From: Dolichospermum compactum NIES-806
GTDB lineage: Bacteria; Cyanobacteriota; Cyanobacteriia; Cyanobacteriales; Nostocaceae
Direction of reading: 5' to 3'
DNA: 64,000 nucleotides
Assembly (NCBI RefSeq): GCF_002368115.1
Contig: NZ_AP018316.1
Location: 5,038,008 to 5,102,007, forward strand
The notes beneath the pieces were generated by a model. It did not search any database. It was given only the letters and a program-made list of their open reading frames with translations, and had not been told where the DNA came from. This document shows positions 55,149-63,919 of this stretch, in pieces (within the stretch, counting starts at the first letter, position 1; every line of letters begins with the position of its first letter). A program made the position numbers and the translations under genes.

Positions 55149-56045
55149 TTAGGATACGCATATTTGTCTAATTGTTAATGCTAACTTAGCAGCGCCTACC
55201 ATACCGGCTGCATTTCCTAATTCTGCTGGGAGAATTTGCAAACCTGCGCGAGATGTTGGTAAAACCCGTTTTTCGATTTCTGCTGTTAATGACGGTAAGA
55301 AAAACTCAAAACTCGCACTCACACCACCACCAATAATAATGGCTTGGGGTGTTAGCACATAGAGTAAACTGGTTAATCCAATTCCTAAATCTTTACCATA
55401 TTCTTGCCAAAAAGTCAAGGCTTCTGGATCTCCAGCTTGGGCGAGTGCGCCTAACTCTGCGGGTTCTTTGCCTGTACGACGGCGGATAGCAGATATGGAA
55501 GTATGTTGTTCTAATGAACCTTGATTACCACTATTGCACATCGGTCCATCAGGATTTAAGCTGATTAAACCTAATTCTGCTGCTGCACCTTGATGACCGA
55601 CAAATAATTTACCATCAAGAATAATTGCCCCACCAACGCCAGTTCCCAAAGTTAGTAAAATCAAATTGGGGAAACTTCGACCTGCACCTAACCAAGCTTC
55701 TCCTAAACCAGCGCAGTTAGCGTCATTTGCCAAAATTGTTGGTTTACCCGTTTTCGCTTCTAACCAATCTGCTAAGGGGACATCATGCCATCCTATAAGA
55801 TTAATGGCAACTTTAGCAATTCTTCCCGTAGCATCAGCAGGCCCCGGAGTACCCAAACCAATGGCGATACTTTCATTATTGGGGTCAATTTGGGCGATCG
55901 CATCTACTATTGTAGATAATACAGCTTCTGGTGTTGCCGGCTGGGGAGTATTCACAGATAAAGATTGCAAACAATTTCCATCCGCTGTAAACCGCCCCAA
56001 CTTAATCGCAGTTCCCCCTAAATCAATACCAATTACTTGCTGCAC
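55149..56045 (-). CDS. ROK-family sugar kinase (glucokinase-like)
   Basis: Kinase of 298 residues. Signatures are IGIDLGGTAIKLG (phosphate 1 loop), LGTPGPAD, the catalytic NDANCAGLGEAW, LGTGVGGAIILDG and the sugar-binding GHQGAAAELG. The usual ROK zinc motif CxCGxxGCxE is reduced to CNSGNQGSLE, with two Cys replaced by Ser, so zinc may be absent or bound weakly. It probably phosphorylates glucose or a related sugar. The stop is 6 bp from a perfect palindrome. Confidence 0.9.
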   Translation of the reverse strand: MQQVIGIDLGGTAIKLGRFTADGNCLQSLSVNTPQPATPEAVLSTIVDAIAQIDPNNESIAIGLGTPGPADATGRIAKVAINLIGWHDVPLADWLEAKTGKPTILANDANCAGLGEAWLGAGRSFPNLILLTLGTGVGGAIILDGKLFVGHQGAAAELGLISLNPDGPMCNSGNQGSLEQHTSISAIRRRTGKEPAELGALAQAGDPEALTFWQEYGKDLGIGLTSLLYVLTPQAIIIGGGVSASFEFFLPSLTAEIEKRVLPTSRAGLQILPAELGNAAGMVGAAKLALTIRQICVS

Positions 56046-56192
56046 AATGTTAATTTATTCTATAAAAACTACATAAGAGATTAATATATCATTTTTTAAA
56101 TCTATGCTCTCAGTTTGCGACATAAATTGGTGATTAGATATATAGAGTTTGAGATCAGGTAGAATCTAACTATAAATATAGTAGTTAATCAA

Positions 56193-56599
56193 ATGGATAT
56201 TACACAACTTAAACATCAGGCTGATATTTATCTCAAGCAGGGAGATTTTACAGCAGCTATCAATCTTTATGAAAAATGTATTGAATTAGTTCCTAACTTA
56301 ATTTCTAATTATTGGTATTTAGCATTAGCTTTGTTATTGCAAGGAAACTAAATTGAATGTCAATCAATTTGGTTATCAACTTTTACTAATAGCAACTTGG
56401 ATTTACAAGACAATGATTTAAGAGGGTTTATTATTGGTGGATTAGTAATTTAATAGGTTTGGATTACTATTATTTACTGGGTGAAACTCTTCCGGGTTGG
56501 CATCTTCATCATCTTATCTATCCTAAAAATTTCTCAGAAGATATACTGATAAATGTCAAAGATTTATTAAAGCTGGTGCAAATAGCAGATATCACATGA
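56193..56599 (+). pseudogene. decayed TPR-type gene
   Basis: From ATG 56193 the + frame reads MDITQLKHQADIYLKQGDF, TAAINLYEKCIELVPN, a clear tetratricopeptide repeat, and stops at TAA 56349-56351. The same frame continues IECQSIWLSTF and stops again. A further segment near 56455-56599 reads DYYYLLGETLPGWHLHHLIYP. It appears to be one gene broken by at least two stops and possibly a frameshift. The parent family is not identified beyond the TPR. Confidence 0.55.
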
Positions 56600-56632
56600 A
56601 CCCCAACTCCGCTTATTAGGAGGGGGCTATGA
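56600..56632. repeat. possible inverted partial copy of the G/C-rich core
   Basis: ACCCCAACTCCGC...AGGAGGGGGCTATGAT, which on the minus strand resembles ATCATAGCCCCCTCC of the 16570-16675 element. Weak and short. Confidence 0.4.
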
Positions 56633-56794
56633 TCATTTCTTTGTATTGACGATTCGTACATTAGCAATTGGGTATGAAGTTTTGTGTGCCTGTTGCCAAT
56701 CTGTGATTGGTGCGCCTTTTAAAATACCAGATAAGGCTACAGAAAGCATTAACCCACCTGTAGCAGCCGCAATTAAAGTAATATTATCGTTCAC
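56633..56794 (-). CDS. small membrane protein, 53 residues, unknown
   Basis: GTG start with GAGAGAG 5 nt upstream. Sequence begins (start)NDNITLIAAATGGLML, one hydrophobic helix of about 20 residues (LIAAATGGLMLSVALSGIL), followed by a short soluble tail with GAPITDWQQAHKTS and VRIVNTKK. No family recognised. The frame is short, but a good ribosome site, codon pattern and clean helix support it as a real gene. Confidence 0.5.
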   Translation of the reverse strand: MNDNITLIAAATGGLMLSVALSGILKGAPITDWQQAHKTSYPIANVRIVNTKK

Positions 56795-56845
56795 AAAACT
56801 CTCTCAGGTTGTCAGTTGTTAGTTGTCATTAGTTATTTTTTGCCA

Positions 56846-56884
56846 ATGACCAATAACCAATGACCAATGACCAATAACTAATGA
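56846..56884. repeat. short tandem repeat (CAATGACCAATAAC type)
   Basis: Alternating CCAATGA and CCAATAA units between the small membrane protein gene and the permease gene. A related TTGACAACTGACAACTGAC stretch lies at about 59934-59952 before nth. Confidence 0.7.
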
Positions 56885-57775
56885 TTAACGACTATTTTCT
56901 CTTCTCAGACGAGGATTGACAAATTCATTTAACCCCTCACCAAGTAGTGATAACCCTACAACTAAAGTTGTCATTGCTAAACCAGGAAATAAGGTAGTCC
57001 ACCAAATGCCTGTAGGTAGTGCTTCTAGAGCTTGTTTTAAATCATATCCCCATTCCGGTACTTCTTCGGGTAATCCTAAACCTAAAAATCCTAAACCACC
57101 TAAGACTAAGATGGCATCTGCGGCGTTGAGAGTAAAGAGGACGGGGACGCTTTGAATAACATTGAAAAATAGATACCGTGATAAGACAGCCCAGGTAGAA
57201 GCACCCATTGCTTGTGCAGCTTCGATGTACACTTCAGTTTTAACGCTAACGGTGTGGTTACGAACTACGCGATAATATTGGGGAATGTAGGCTATGCTAA
57301 TAGCGATCGCAGCATTTAAGATACCTCTTCCCACGACAAAAGCCAATGTTACCGACAGTAGCAATCCTGGCAATGTATAAATACTATCCATAAAGAACAG
57401 TAGAGCTTTATCTAATTTTCCTCCCAAATAACCGCTAACCATTCCCAACGGCACACCAATAATCATACTCAAAGATGTTGCTAAAGTCACAACTTGCAAC
57501 GCCGCTTGCACACCAAACACACTGCGAGAAAAGACATCATAACCTAAACGACTTGTGCCAAACCAATGTTTAGCCGAAGGTGCTTCATGAATAGGGTTAG
57601 CAAGAAATTCCTTCGGGTTTTGCAACCACCCCCAACCTTGAAAAACAGGAGCAAAAAAGGCTAAAAAGATGAAAAATAGAGTCATACCCAACCCAATCTG
57701 CATTAATCGCTGGGAGAGGCTAGGATTTTTCGGAAATTTCCAGAAATTCGGTAATTGCTTTTTTGTGATTGTCAT
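56885..57775 (-). CDS. DppC/OppC-like ABC permease
   Basis: Membrane permease of 296 residues from the dipeptide/oligopeptide/nickel branch. It has six helices, an N-terminal region with APSAKHWFGTSRLGYDVFSR (a typical DppC stretch), and the EAA loop EAAQAMGASTWAVLSRYLF (about 184-202). The C-terminus has GLGLPEEVPEWGYDLKQAL. Partner genes (DppB, binding protein, ATPase) are not adjacent, so it must work with subunits coded elsewhere. Its ATG immediately follows the stop of a Uma2 gene. Confidence 0.9.
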   Translation of the reverse strand: MTITKKQLPNFWKFPKNPSLSQRLMQIGLGMTLFFIFLAFFAPVFQGWGWLQNPKEFLANPIHEAPSAKHWFGTSRLGYDVFSRSVFGVQAALQVVTLATSLSMIIGVPLGMVSGYLGGKLDKALLFFMDSIYTLPGLLLSVTLAFVVGRGILNAAIAISIAYIPQYYRVVRNHTVSVKTEVYIEAAQAMGASTWAVLSRYLFFNVIQSVPVLFTLNAADAILVLGGLGFLGLGLPEEVPEWGYDLKQALEALPTGIWWTTLFPGLAMTTLVVGLSLLGEGLNEFVNPRLRRENSR

Positions 57776-58396
57776 CTAAACACCGGCTTTAAAAATTTGA
57801 TTAGCAGTTAAATTTAACTCTGGCCAACTTGGTGATATTATCAGGTCATTATCTCTAAACTGACTAACTTGATATTCTTCATCTATTAGGTGATAAATAG
57901 AAATAGTTGGTTGTTTGGGATTGCCAATAAATGCTCTACCACCTAAAGCAGCATAATCAACAATCCAATATTCAACAATCCCCATTTGTTCATAATCAGC
58001 CAGTTTTTTGTGGTAATCATCACGCCAATTTGTACTGACAATTTCCACCACAAGAGGAACAGACGCAGATTCACTAATAGTAGACTGTTTTTTCCACAAA
58101 GGTTCATTGACGAGATTAGACCGATTTAACAGTATTATGTCTGGTAAGTATGCTAATTTGCTGTTTGCTGATTTGATTAAAGCTGTTTTGGGGATAAAAT
58201 AAGGAAGTTTTAGCCGACTAAACTCTAATGTAATTTGTGTAGCTAAAAATCCAACAATTTCTTCATGATCTCCTACGAGTGGTGTCATTTCTACAATTAC
58301 TCCATTATGTAATTCATAGCGGACTTCTGTATTTGGATACCACTCTGTAAACTCTTCAAAGCTGACTAATTTAGTTTGAGGTAAAGCTTGAATCAT
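57776..58396 (-). CDS. Uma2/DUF820-family putative endonuclease
   Basis: Protein of 206 residues in the Uma2 (DUF820) family, with a PD-(D/E)xK-like fold. N-terminal LVSFEEFTEWYPNTEVRYELHNGVIVEM is typical. Catalytic pattern: Asp in LAYLPDIILLNR, Glu in VPLVVEIVSTN and a Lys in DDYHKKLADYEQMG, followed by EYWIVD. The family is greatly expanded in cyanobacteria; substrates are unknown. The stop codon directly abuts the ATG of the permease gene, so the two are likely cotranscribed, a chance pairing or not. Confidence 0.88.
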   Translation of the reverse strand: MIQALPQTKLVSFEEFTEWYPNTEVRYELHNGVIVEMTPLVGDHEEIVGFLATQITLEFSRLKLPYFIPKTALIKSANSKLAYLPDIILLNRSNLVNEPLWKKQSTISESASVPLVVEIVSTNWRDDYHKKLADYEQMGIVEYWIVDYAALGGRAFIGNPKQPTISIYHLIDEEYQVSQFRDNDLIISPSWPELNLTANQIFKAGV

Positions 58397-58677
58397 AATT
58401 TACCCGCCTATAAAATTGTAGAGTGAGTTAGCTATAGTGTAACCTCCCCATCCATAGAAATTTCTGCTGAGAATTAAGGGCATTATCCGTTGCCCAATTT
58501 CTTAATAACACTGTATCAAATTTGCAGCCCATAATTATATCAAAAAAGTAACGCAACTGCATTGTTTGGGCAATAATAGCCTAACTGAGACAAAACAAAT
58601 ACAGGAAATGGGGTCTGTCTGCCCATTCCCAAACTACAATAAGAACATATATCCGAATATTTTGATTAATTTGCTCT

Positions 58678-59778
58678 ATGTCAGTTTTAGCAGCGATCGC
58701 AGTCTTGGCTATTTTGATCTTAGTACATGAGTTGGGACATTTCATAGCCGCCCGTTCTCAAGGCATTTATGCTAACCGCTTCTCCCTGGGGTTTGGTCCG
58801 ATTCTTTTGAAGTACCAAGGATCAGAAACAGAATACACTATCCGTGCCTTCCCCTTGGGTGGTTTTGTCGGCTTTCCCGACGATGATCCAGATAGCGAAA
58901 TTCCCCCCAATGACCCGAATTTGCTGCGTAACCGCCCAGTTTTAGACCGTGCTATAGTCATTAGTGCCGGTGTCATCGCCAATTTAATCTTTGCGTATTT
59001 AATGTTGGCTTTGCAACTGGGAATCGTTGGTATACCCCAAGAATTTCAGTATCAACCAGGTGTACTTGTCAAACCTGTAAACGAACAATCCGTCGCTTAT
59101 CAAGCAGGGATTCGGGAAGGAGACATTATTCTCGCTGTGAATGGTCAAGAAATTCCACTAGGTAAAGATGCCACCACATTATTAACCAAGGAAATCCAAA
59201 CCCACCCTAATCAAGAAATTGACCTCAAAATTCAACACGAAACCCAACAAACCAACCTGAAACTAACACCTAAACAAGGTGCTGATGGTAAAGGTGTCGT
59301 AGGAATTGAATTAGGTCCAAATGGTAAAGCAATTTATCGCCGTCCTCAAGATATTGTCGAGATTATCAAACTTGCTGCTAATCGCTTCCAACAGTTAGTG
59401 GTGGGAACATTTCAAGGTTTTGGGCAATTAATTACTAATTTTGGGCAAACGGTGGGACAAGTTTCAGGACCCGTGAAAATCGTCCAAATTGGCGCACAAT
59501 TAGCAGCTAGTGATAGCACAAATTTATTTTCTTTTGCGGCAATTATTAGTATTAACCTGGCAATTATTAATATTTTGCCTCTTCCCGCTTTAGATGGTGG
59601 ACAATTAGCCTTTTTACTCATTGAAGGATTATTTGGTAAACCTTTACCTAACAAAATTCAAGAAGGTGTGATGCAAACTGGCTTAGTGTTACTTTTAGGA
59701 TTAGGTATTTTCCTAATTGTCAAAGAAACAACCCAATTAACATCCCAGCTAGAATGGGTACAAAAATTGTTTCAGTAA
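58678..59778 (+). CDS. rseP: site-2 intramembrane metalloprotease RseP
   Basis: Protein of 366 residues. The zinc motif HELGH is at residues 17-21 in the first helix; the third ligand Asp is in ILPLPALDGGQL. A PDZ domain lies at about 120-190 (GIREGDIILAVNGQEI). Such proteases release membrane-bound regulators, for example anti-sigma factors. The first residues (MSVLAAIAVLAILI) are the normal start. The stop codon lies within the left inverted repeat of a 109-bp element. Confidence 0.95.
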   Translation: MSVLAAIAVLAILILVHELGHFIAARSQGIYANRFSLGFGPILLKYQGSETEYTIRAFPLGGFVGFPDDDPDSEIPPNDPNLLRNRPVLDRAIVISAGVIANLIFAYLMLALQLGIVGIPQEFQYQPGVLVKPVNEQSVAYQAGIREGDIILAVNGQEIPLGKDATTLLTKEIQTHPNQEIDLKIQHETQQTNLKLTPKQGADGKGVVGIELGPNGKAIYRRPQDIVEIIKLAANRFQQLVVGTFQGFGQLITNFGQTVGQVSGPVKIVQIGAQLAASDSTNLFSFAAIISINLAIINILPLPALDGGQLAFLLIEGLFGKPLPNKIQEGVMQTGLVLLLGLGIFLIVKETTQLTSQLEWVQKLFQ

Positions 59779-59881
59779 ATATACAGCAGGATTCAGGATT
59801 CAGAAGTAGAACTGGCTTTGTGTATAGGTTTCAATTTATATTTTGTATCTCCTAACTACGCACCCTGCTGTATATTTACTG
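59773..59881. repeat. 109-bp element with 18-bp perfect inverted repeats
   Basis: Left CAGTAAATATACAGCAGG and right CCTGCTGTATATTTACTG are exact reverse complements. The left arm contains the rseP stop codon (TAA at 59776-59778). The inner part has no open frame. The hairpin may also serve as transcript end for rseP. Confidence 0.8.
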
Positions 59882-59984
59882 ATTAGCGTCAGTTGCCAGT
59901 TAAGCAATAGATGAGTAAATTCAAAAAACTATTGACAACTGACAACTGACCACTAACAACTAAACAATCACAAGAGAAAATTGA

Positions 59985-60656
59985 TTGACTCGTAAATCAT
60001 TAACCAAAAAACAACGGGCTTTAGAAATCCTTTCCCGTATTCAGCATCTTTATCCAGACGCAACTTGCTCCCTAGATTATGCCACCCCTGTACAATTATT
60101 AGTAGCAACTATTCTTTCCGCTCAATGTACAGATGAAAGGGTAAACAAAGTAACGCCAGGATTATTTGGCAAATTTCCTGACGCGGAAAGTTTAGCAAAT
60201 GCAAATTTAACAGAGTTAGAAGAATTGGTACGTTCGACAGGATTTTATCGCAATAAAGCTAAGAATATTCAAGGTGCTTGTCGAATGATTGTTCAGGATT
60301 TTAACGCTGTTGTTCCCAACAAAATGGAAGACTTATTAAAACTTCCAGGAGTAGCCCGAAAAACTGCAAATGTGGTTTTAGCTCATGCTTATGGTATTAA
60401 TGCTGGAGTAACTGTAGATACTCACGTAAAGCGTTTGAGTCAGCGTTTGGGATTGACAAAAAATACCGAACCTGTGGGAATTGAAAAGGATTTAATGAAG
60501 TTATTACCCCAACCAGACTGGGAAAATTGGTCAATTAGATTAATTTATCATGGTCGGGCTGTCTGTAAAGCCCGTTCTCCTAGTTGTGATATTTGTAAGT
60601 TGGTTGACTTGTGTGATATGAATTTATCTGACGCAAAGTCCCAAAAAACAAAGTAA
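59985..60656 (+). CDS. nth: endonuclease III
   Basis: DNA glycosylase/AP lyase of 223 residues that removes oxidised pyrimidines. The helix-hairpin-helix LPGVARKTANVVLAHA includes the catalytic Lys; the catalytic Asp is in VDTHVKRLSQRLG. The [4Fe-4S] cluster motif is CKARSPSCDICKLVDLC (C-x6-C-x2-C-x5-C). The start is TTG (MTRKSLTKKQRA), with AAGAGAAAA upstream; no in-frame ATG exists nearby. Confidence 0.94.
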   Translation: MTRKSLTKKQRALEILSRIQHLYPDATCSLDYATPVQLLVATILSAQCTDERVNKVTPGLFGKFPDAESLANANLTELEELVRSTGFYRNKAKNIQGACRMIVQDFNAVVPNKMEDLLKLPGVARKTANVVLAHAYGINAGVTVDTHVKRLSQRLGLTKNTEPVGIEKDLMKLLPQPDWENWSIRLIYHGRAVCKARSPSCDICKLVDLCDMNLSDAKSQKTK

Positions 60657-60857
60657 CTCATTCATAATCTAAATGAGTCATTGCAATCCTACAGGACTTA
60701 CGCAACTGGCACATTGGTAGGGTGCTTTACTACTGCATAAATCCTGCCAATAAACAGATTATTGATATCTGACGTGGTTGGTGAGCTTGCCGAACCACAC
60801 CCGACAACAGATTTTTAGTGTGACTGAGGTAATTAATAAAGATGCTATTTTTGATTA

Positions 60858-61367
60858 TTACAATTCATCAAAATAATAAGTTACCACTCCAGAAATGGGG
60901 TCATTACCAATTCTGATATGATTTGATTTCAGCATTTCTTGGAGTGTAGCTTCGACTTCTCCAAAACTCATTCCTGTAGCCTTAACACCTTGAGTTACAG
61001 TTAAACTACCACCCTTAGCTTCTGCGGCTTCTATTAGTTTAACAATCATTGGTTTCTCCGCCGGTTTGTGAACTTGGGAAATAAATATCCGTTCATTCAT
61101 GGATACGCCTAAAGGTGATAAACCTGCTTTTAGTAGCAATTTCTGCTCATATTCGTCTACCATATTAGGTATGATTAATAAATCATAGATTTGTCCCAAG
61201 TAAAAGAACCCACAGGTAAAGAACCATAATAAACCAGTAGCCGTTTTACCATTATATAAGCGATGTAAACCACCTATTCCCAAAAAACCAGCCCCACACA
61301 AGAGGTAAGAGACAAGAAGACGGTCTTTATGTTCAGTATTTTTTATAGTCATCTTATTTATGTCCAT
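60858..61367 (-). CDS. TM2-domain protein
   Basis: Membrane protein of about 169 residues. The TM2 domain (about 16-72) has two helices around SYLLCGAGFLGIGGLHRLY and TGLLWFFTCGFFYLGQIYDL. The C-terminal half is soluble and acidic/helical (EKPMIVKLIEAAEAKGGSLTV, VEATLQEMLKSNHIRIG), similar to a winged-helix-like fold. It starts at MDINKM or the second Met (MTIKNTEH); neither has a good ribosome site. Function unknown. Confidence 0.82.
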   Translation of the reverse strand: MDINKMTIKNTEHKDRLLVSYLLCGAGFLGIGGLHRLYNGKTATGLLWFFTCGFFYLGQIYDLLIIPNMVDEYEQKLLLKAGLSPLGVSMNERIFISQVHKPAEKPMIVKLIEAAEAKGGSLTVTQGVKATGMSFGEVEATLQEMLKSNHIRIGNDPISGVVTYYFDEL

Positions 61368-61458
61368 TAGGATTTACTGGTTTAAAAACCCACACTGCAA
61401 TTAACTACCCTTGGTTAGTCTTCGATTCCCCAATTAACCATTATATTTATTTATTACC

Positions 61459-62511
61459 ATGATTTCCCTTTCACCTGAACTCCAAGCTAGACTTTCCACA
61501 CCTCTAAAGATTGGCTCATTTGAGGTTAAAAGCCGTGTTTTACAGTCTCCTCTATCAGGGGTGACAGATATGGTATTTCGGCGTTTAGTGCGTCGTTATG
61601 CCCCAGAATCTATGGTGTATACAGAAATGGTAAATGCTACAGGCTTACATTATGTTAAGCAATTACCAATAATTATGGAAGTAGATCCTAACGAACGTCC
61701 AATTAGTATTCAATTATTTGATTGTCGTCCCGATTTTTTAGCAGAAGCAGCTATAAAAGCAGTTGCTGAAGGTGCAGATACTGTTGATATTAATATGGGA
61801 TGTCCTGTGAATAAAATTACTAAAAATGGTGGTGGTTCTTCTTTATTACGTCAACCAGAAATTGCGGAAGCAATTGTGCGGGAAGTTGTCAAAGCAGTAG
61901 ATGTTCCTGTAACTGTAAAAACCCGCATTGGTTGGAATGATCAGGAAATTACTATTCTTGATTTTGCGAAAAGAATGGAAGGCGCAGGAGCAAAAATGAT
62001 TACTGTGCATGGACGCACTCGCGCTCAAGGTTATAATGGTAATGCACGGTGGGAATGGATAGCTAAAGTCAAGGAAATTTTATCAATTCCTGTGATTGGG
62101 AATGGAGATATTTTTTCTGTGGAAGCTGCGGTAAAATGTTTAGAACAAACTGGTGCAGATGGAGTAATGTGTTCTCGTGGAACTTTAGGTTATCCCTTTT
62201 TAGTTGGTGAAGTTGATCATTTCTTAAAAACTGGAGAATTATTAACACCACCTAACCCAATTCAACGCTTAGAATGTGCCAGAGAACATCTTTTTGCTTT
62301 GTGGGAATACAAGGGAGATAGGGGAGTCCGTCAGGCTCGTAAACACATGACTTGGTATGCTAAAGGCTTTATGGGTGCGGCTGATTTACGGGGTAAATTA
62401 AGTTTAATGGAAACTGTCCAACAAGGTTTAGATTTAATTGATGGTGCGATAGAAAGATTAGCAAATGGTTATGAAGTTGAAGAAGAAGTACCAGCTATTA
62501 TTGCACTTTAG
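61459..62511 (+). CDS. tRNA-dihydrouridine synthase (DusB/NifR3-like)
   Basis: Flavin enzyme of 350 residues that reduces uridine in tRNA. Motifs: LQSPLSGVTDMVFRRLVRRY at the FMN end, YTEMVNATGLHY, the catalytic Cys in DINMGCPVNKI, followed by GGGSSLL, then MITVHGRTRAQGYNG and VIGNGDIFSVEAA. A C-terminal helical domain (MTWYAKGFMGAADLRGKL) binds tRNA. Normal length for cyanobacterial members. Confidence 0.94.
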   Translation: MISLSPELQARLSTPLKIGSFEVKSRVLQSPLSGVTDMVFRRLVRRYAPESMVYTEMVNATGLHYVKQLPIIMEVDPNERPISIQLFDCRPDFLAEAAIKAVAEGADTVDINMGCPVNKITKNGGGSSLLRQPEIAEAIVREVVKAVDVPVTVKTRIGWNDQEITILDFAKRMEGAGAKMITVHGRTRAQGYNGNARWEWIAKVKEILSIPVIGNGDIFSVEAAVKCLEQTGADGVMCSRGTLGYPFLVGEVDHFLKTGELLTPPNPIQRLECAREHLFALWEYKGDRGVRQARKHMTWYAKGFMGAADLRGKLSLMETVQQGLDLIDGAIERLANGYEVEEEVPAIIAL

Positions 62512-62588
62512 CATTGATTTCTAGGTTAGGTTAAGCGATAGGTTAACACAAGCTAAGGAATATGAATTAAATAAAGTGCAAAAGTAGG

Positions 62589-62615
62589 GTGTGTTAGCGA
62601 CAGCGTAACGCACCA
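62589..62615. repeat. REP-like hairpin
   Basis: GGTGTGTTAGCG and CGTAACGCACC form a stem with one G-T pair and a short loop between convergent dus and mnhB. A dispersed repeat type in cyanobacteria. Confidence 0.6.
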
Positions 62616-62693
62616 TTTCAGGTTAAGTCAGAATTGCAGGTTATTAAATTTGCGTTCCTAAGTGCGATCGCTAATTCTTTAAACTCCCATTTT

Positions 62694-63356
62694 TCATAAC
62701 AAACCTCGATAACGAATAAAAATCAAAATCACAGCCCAAGAACCTAATGCTACTTTAACAGCAACTAGGATATTTAATATTGGCAGAATTCCACCACTAA
62801 ATAATGTTCCTAACTCTCCATGTGGTAATTCCATTCCTGACAAAGTTATCACTGCTAAAACAATGAAAACTAATACGGAAACCTTTTCCCAGATAGCCGC
62901 GTGCCAACGTTGGTAAATATCCTGCATCCATTGGTATGATGAGGTAATTGCTATCAGTCCGATTGCTGTCCCTCCAGCGACTCCAGCCGCAAAACCACCC
63001 CCCGGACTCAAATGCCCCCTAATTGCTAATTCAATGCCCACTAATGCCGCAATTGTCGCCCCTAGACGAGCTAATATTATTGATGGTTGATCTTTAAATT
63101 GATAGATGCTGCAAGATGGTTTTTCATTAGCTAATAAAAAATTAGCTCCGAGAATGGCAATAGTAAAAACAATAACTTCAAAGATTGTATCATATAGCCG
63201 ATTTCTGAAAATAATTCCTGAGACTGCATTAGGAACTCCACTTTCTTTTACCACTGTTTCCACAGTAGAAATATCTAGTAAATTCGGTTCTGAATGAGGC
63301 ATAATCAACATTTTCACAAATAAAGCTATTCCGGCTAAAATGTAAACTAATTTCAT
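62694..63356 (-). CDS. mrpB: Na+/H+ antiporter subunit B (MnhB/MrpB-like)
   Basis: Membrane protein of 220 residues. N-terminal part (residues 1-90) adds two helices with an IFRNRLYDTIFEVIVFTIAI segment, as in MbhE-MrpB fusions. The C-terminal half has the MnhB core: ILARLGATIAALVGIELAIR, HLSPGGGFAAGVAGGTAIG and SGMELPHGELGTLFSGGILP. It works in an Mrp-type multisubunit antiporter that exports Na+ in exchange for H+ and is tied to salt and pH tolerance. Its start overlaps the upstream gene by 4 nt, so translation is coupled. Confidence 0.9.
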   Translation of the reverse strand: MKLVYILAGIALFVKMLIMPHSEPNLLDISTVETVVKESGVPNAVSGIIFRNRLYDTIFEVIVFTIAILGANFLLANEKPSCSIYQFKDQPSIILARLGATIAALVGIELAIRGHLSPGGGFAAGVAGGTAIGLIAITSSYQWMQDIYQRWHAAIWEKVSVLVFIVLAVITLSGMELPHGELGTLFSGGILPILNILVAVKVALGSWAVILIFIRYRGLL

Positions 63357-63919
63357 AAAGTTTGCTCCCCTGAATCTAAAACATTGAAATATTTTAAAGT
63401 GGTTTTTGGTGATGAAAGTTCACTTTTTACGATGTTGTAAATGCGTTGCACTCTAATCACAGTTTGGTATGTTTCTTCTGCTTCCACAACCTTGTCTAAT
63501 TGCACACAACTAGCATGAATTTCTTTTTCAATTAGTGCCTGTTGTAAAGTTTCTTGAGTAGGATAAGGTACAAGTTCTAGACGCAAATAATGTTTATTAA
63601 AAATGCTGCGGAAATCGTTTATTAATTGTTGAAAATTTCCATCTTGATTTTTTTCTATTGATTGATATTCCATGATCCCAAGACGTAATACTAAGGATGA
63701 ACGAACTGCGATCGCATACAAAGTAATTGATAGCATTGTTCCCATTAATGCTTCTGTTAAAGCCACATCTGCTGCACCCAAAACTGCATCTACCATTGCC
63801 GCAACTGCACCCAGTACCCCACGAATTACTAAGGCATGATAGGGGTTAGTTTGAGTTACTAACATTCCCGCAGTTAAGGGTAATAAAGCAATGATTAAAT
63901 AGAGATAAGTATCATTCAT
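63353..63919 (-). CDS. DUF4040 (MbhD/MrpA C-terminal type) antiporter subunit
   Basis: Protein of 188 residues. The first 85 residues are three helices with ALVIRGVLGAVAAMVDAVLGAADVALTEAL, the DUF4040/MbhD pattern that in bacilli forms the C-terminal end of MrpA. The rest (LRLGIMEYQSIEKNQDGNFQ to end) is a soluble domain. Split MbhD and MbhE-MrpB genes are usual in cyanobacterial mrp operons. It overlaps mrpB by 4 nt, and its ATG overlaps the stop of the gene before it. Confidence 0.87.
   Translation of the reverse strand: MNDTYLYLIIALLPLTAGMLVTQTNPYHALVIRGVLGAVAAMVDAVLGAADVALTEALMGTMLSITLYAIAVRSSLVLRLGIMEYQSIEKNQDGNFQQLINDFRSIFNKHYLRLELVPYPTQETLQQALIEKEIHASCVQLDKVVEAEETYQTVIRVQRIYNIVKSELSSPKTTLKYFNVLDSGEQTL

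Noticed and set aside
58397..58677. Gap before rseP with a weak hairpin (GGAAATGGG/CCCATTCC near 58604)
   Set aside because: Imperfect short stem with no T-run; no claim made.
60657..60857. GTGGTTGG...CGAACCAC imperfect palindrome near 60776
   Set aside because: Likely another dispersed repeat, but too imperfect to list with confidence.
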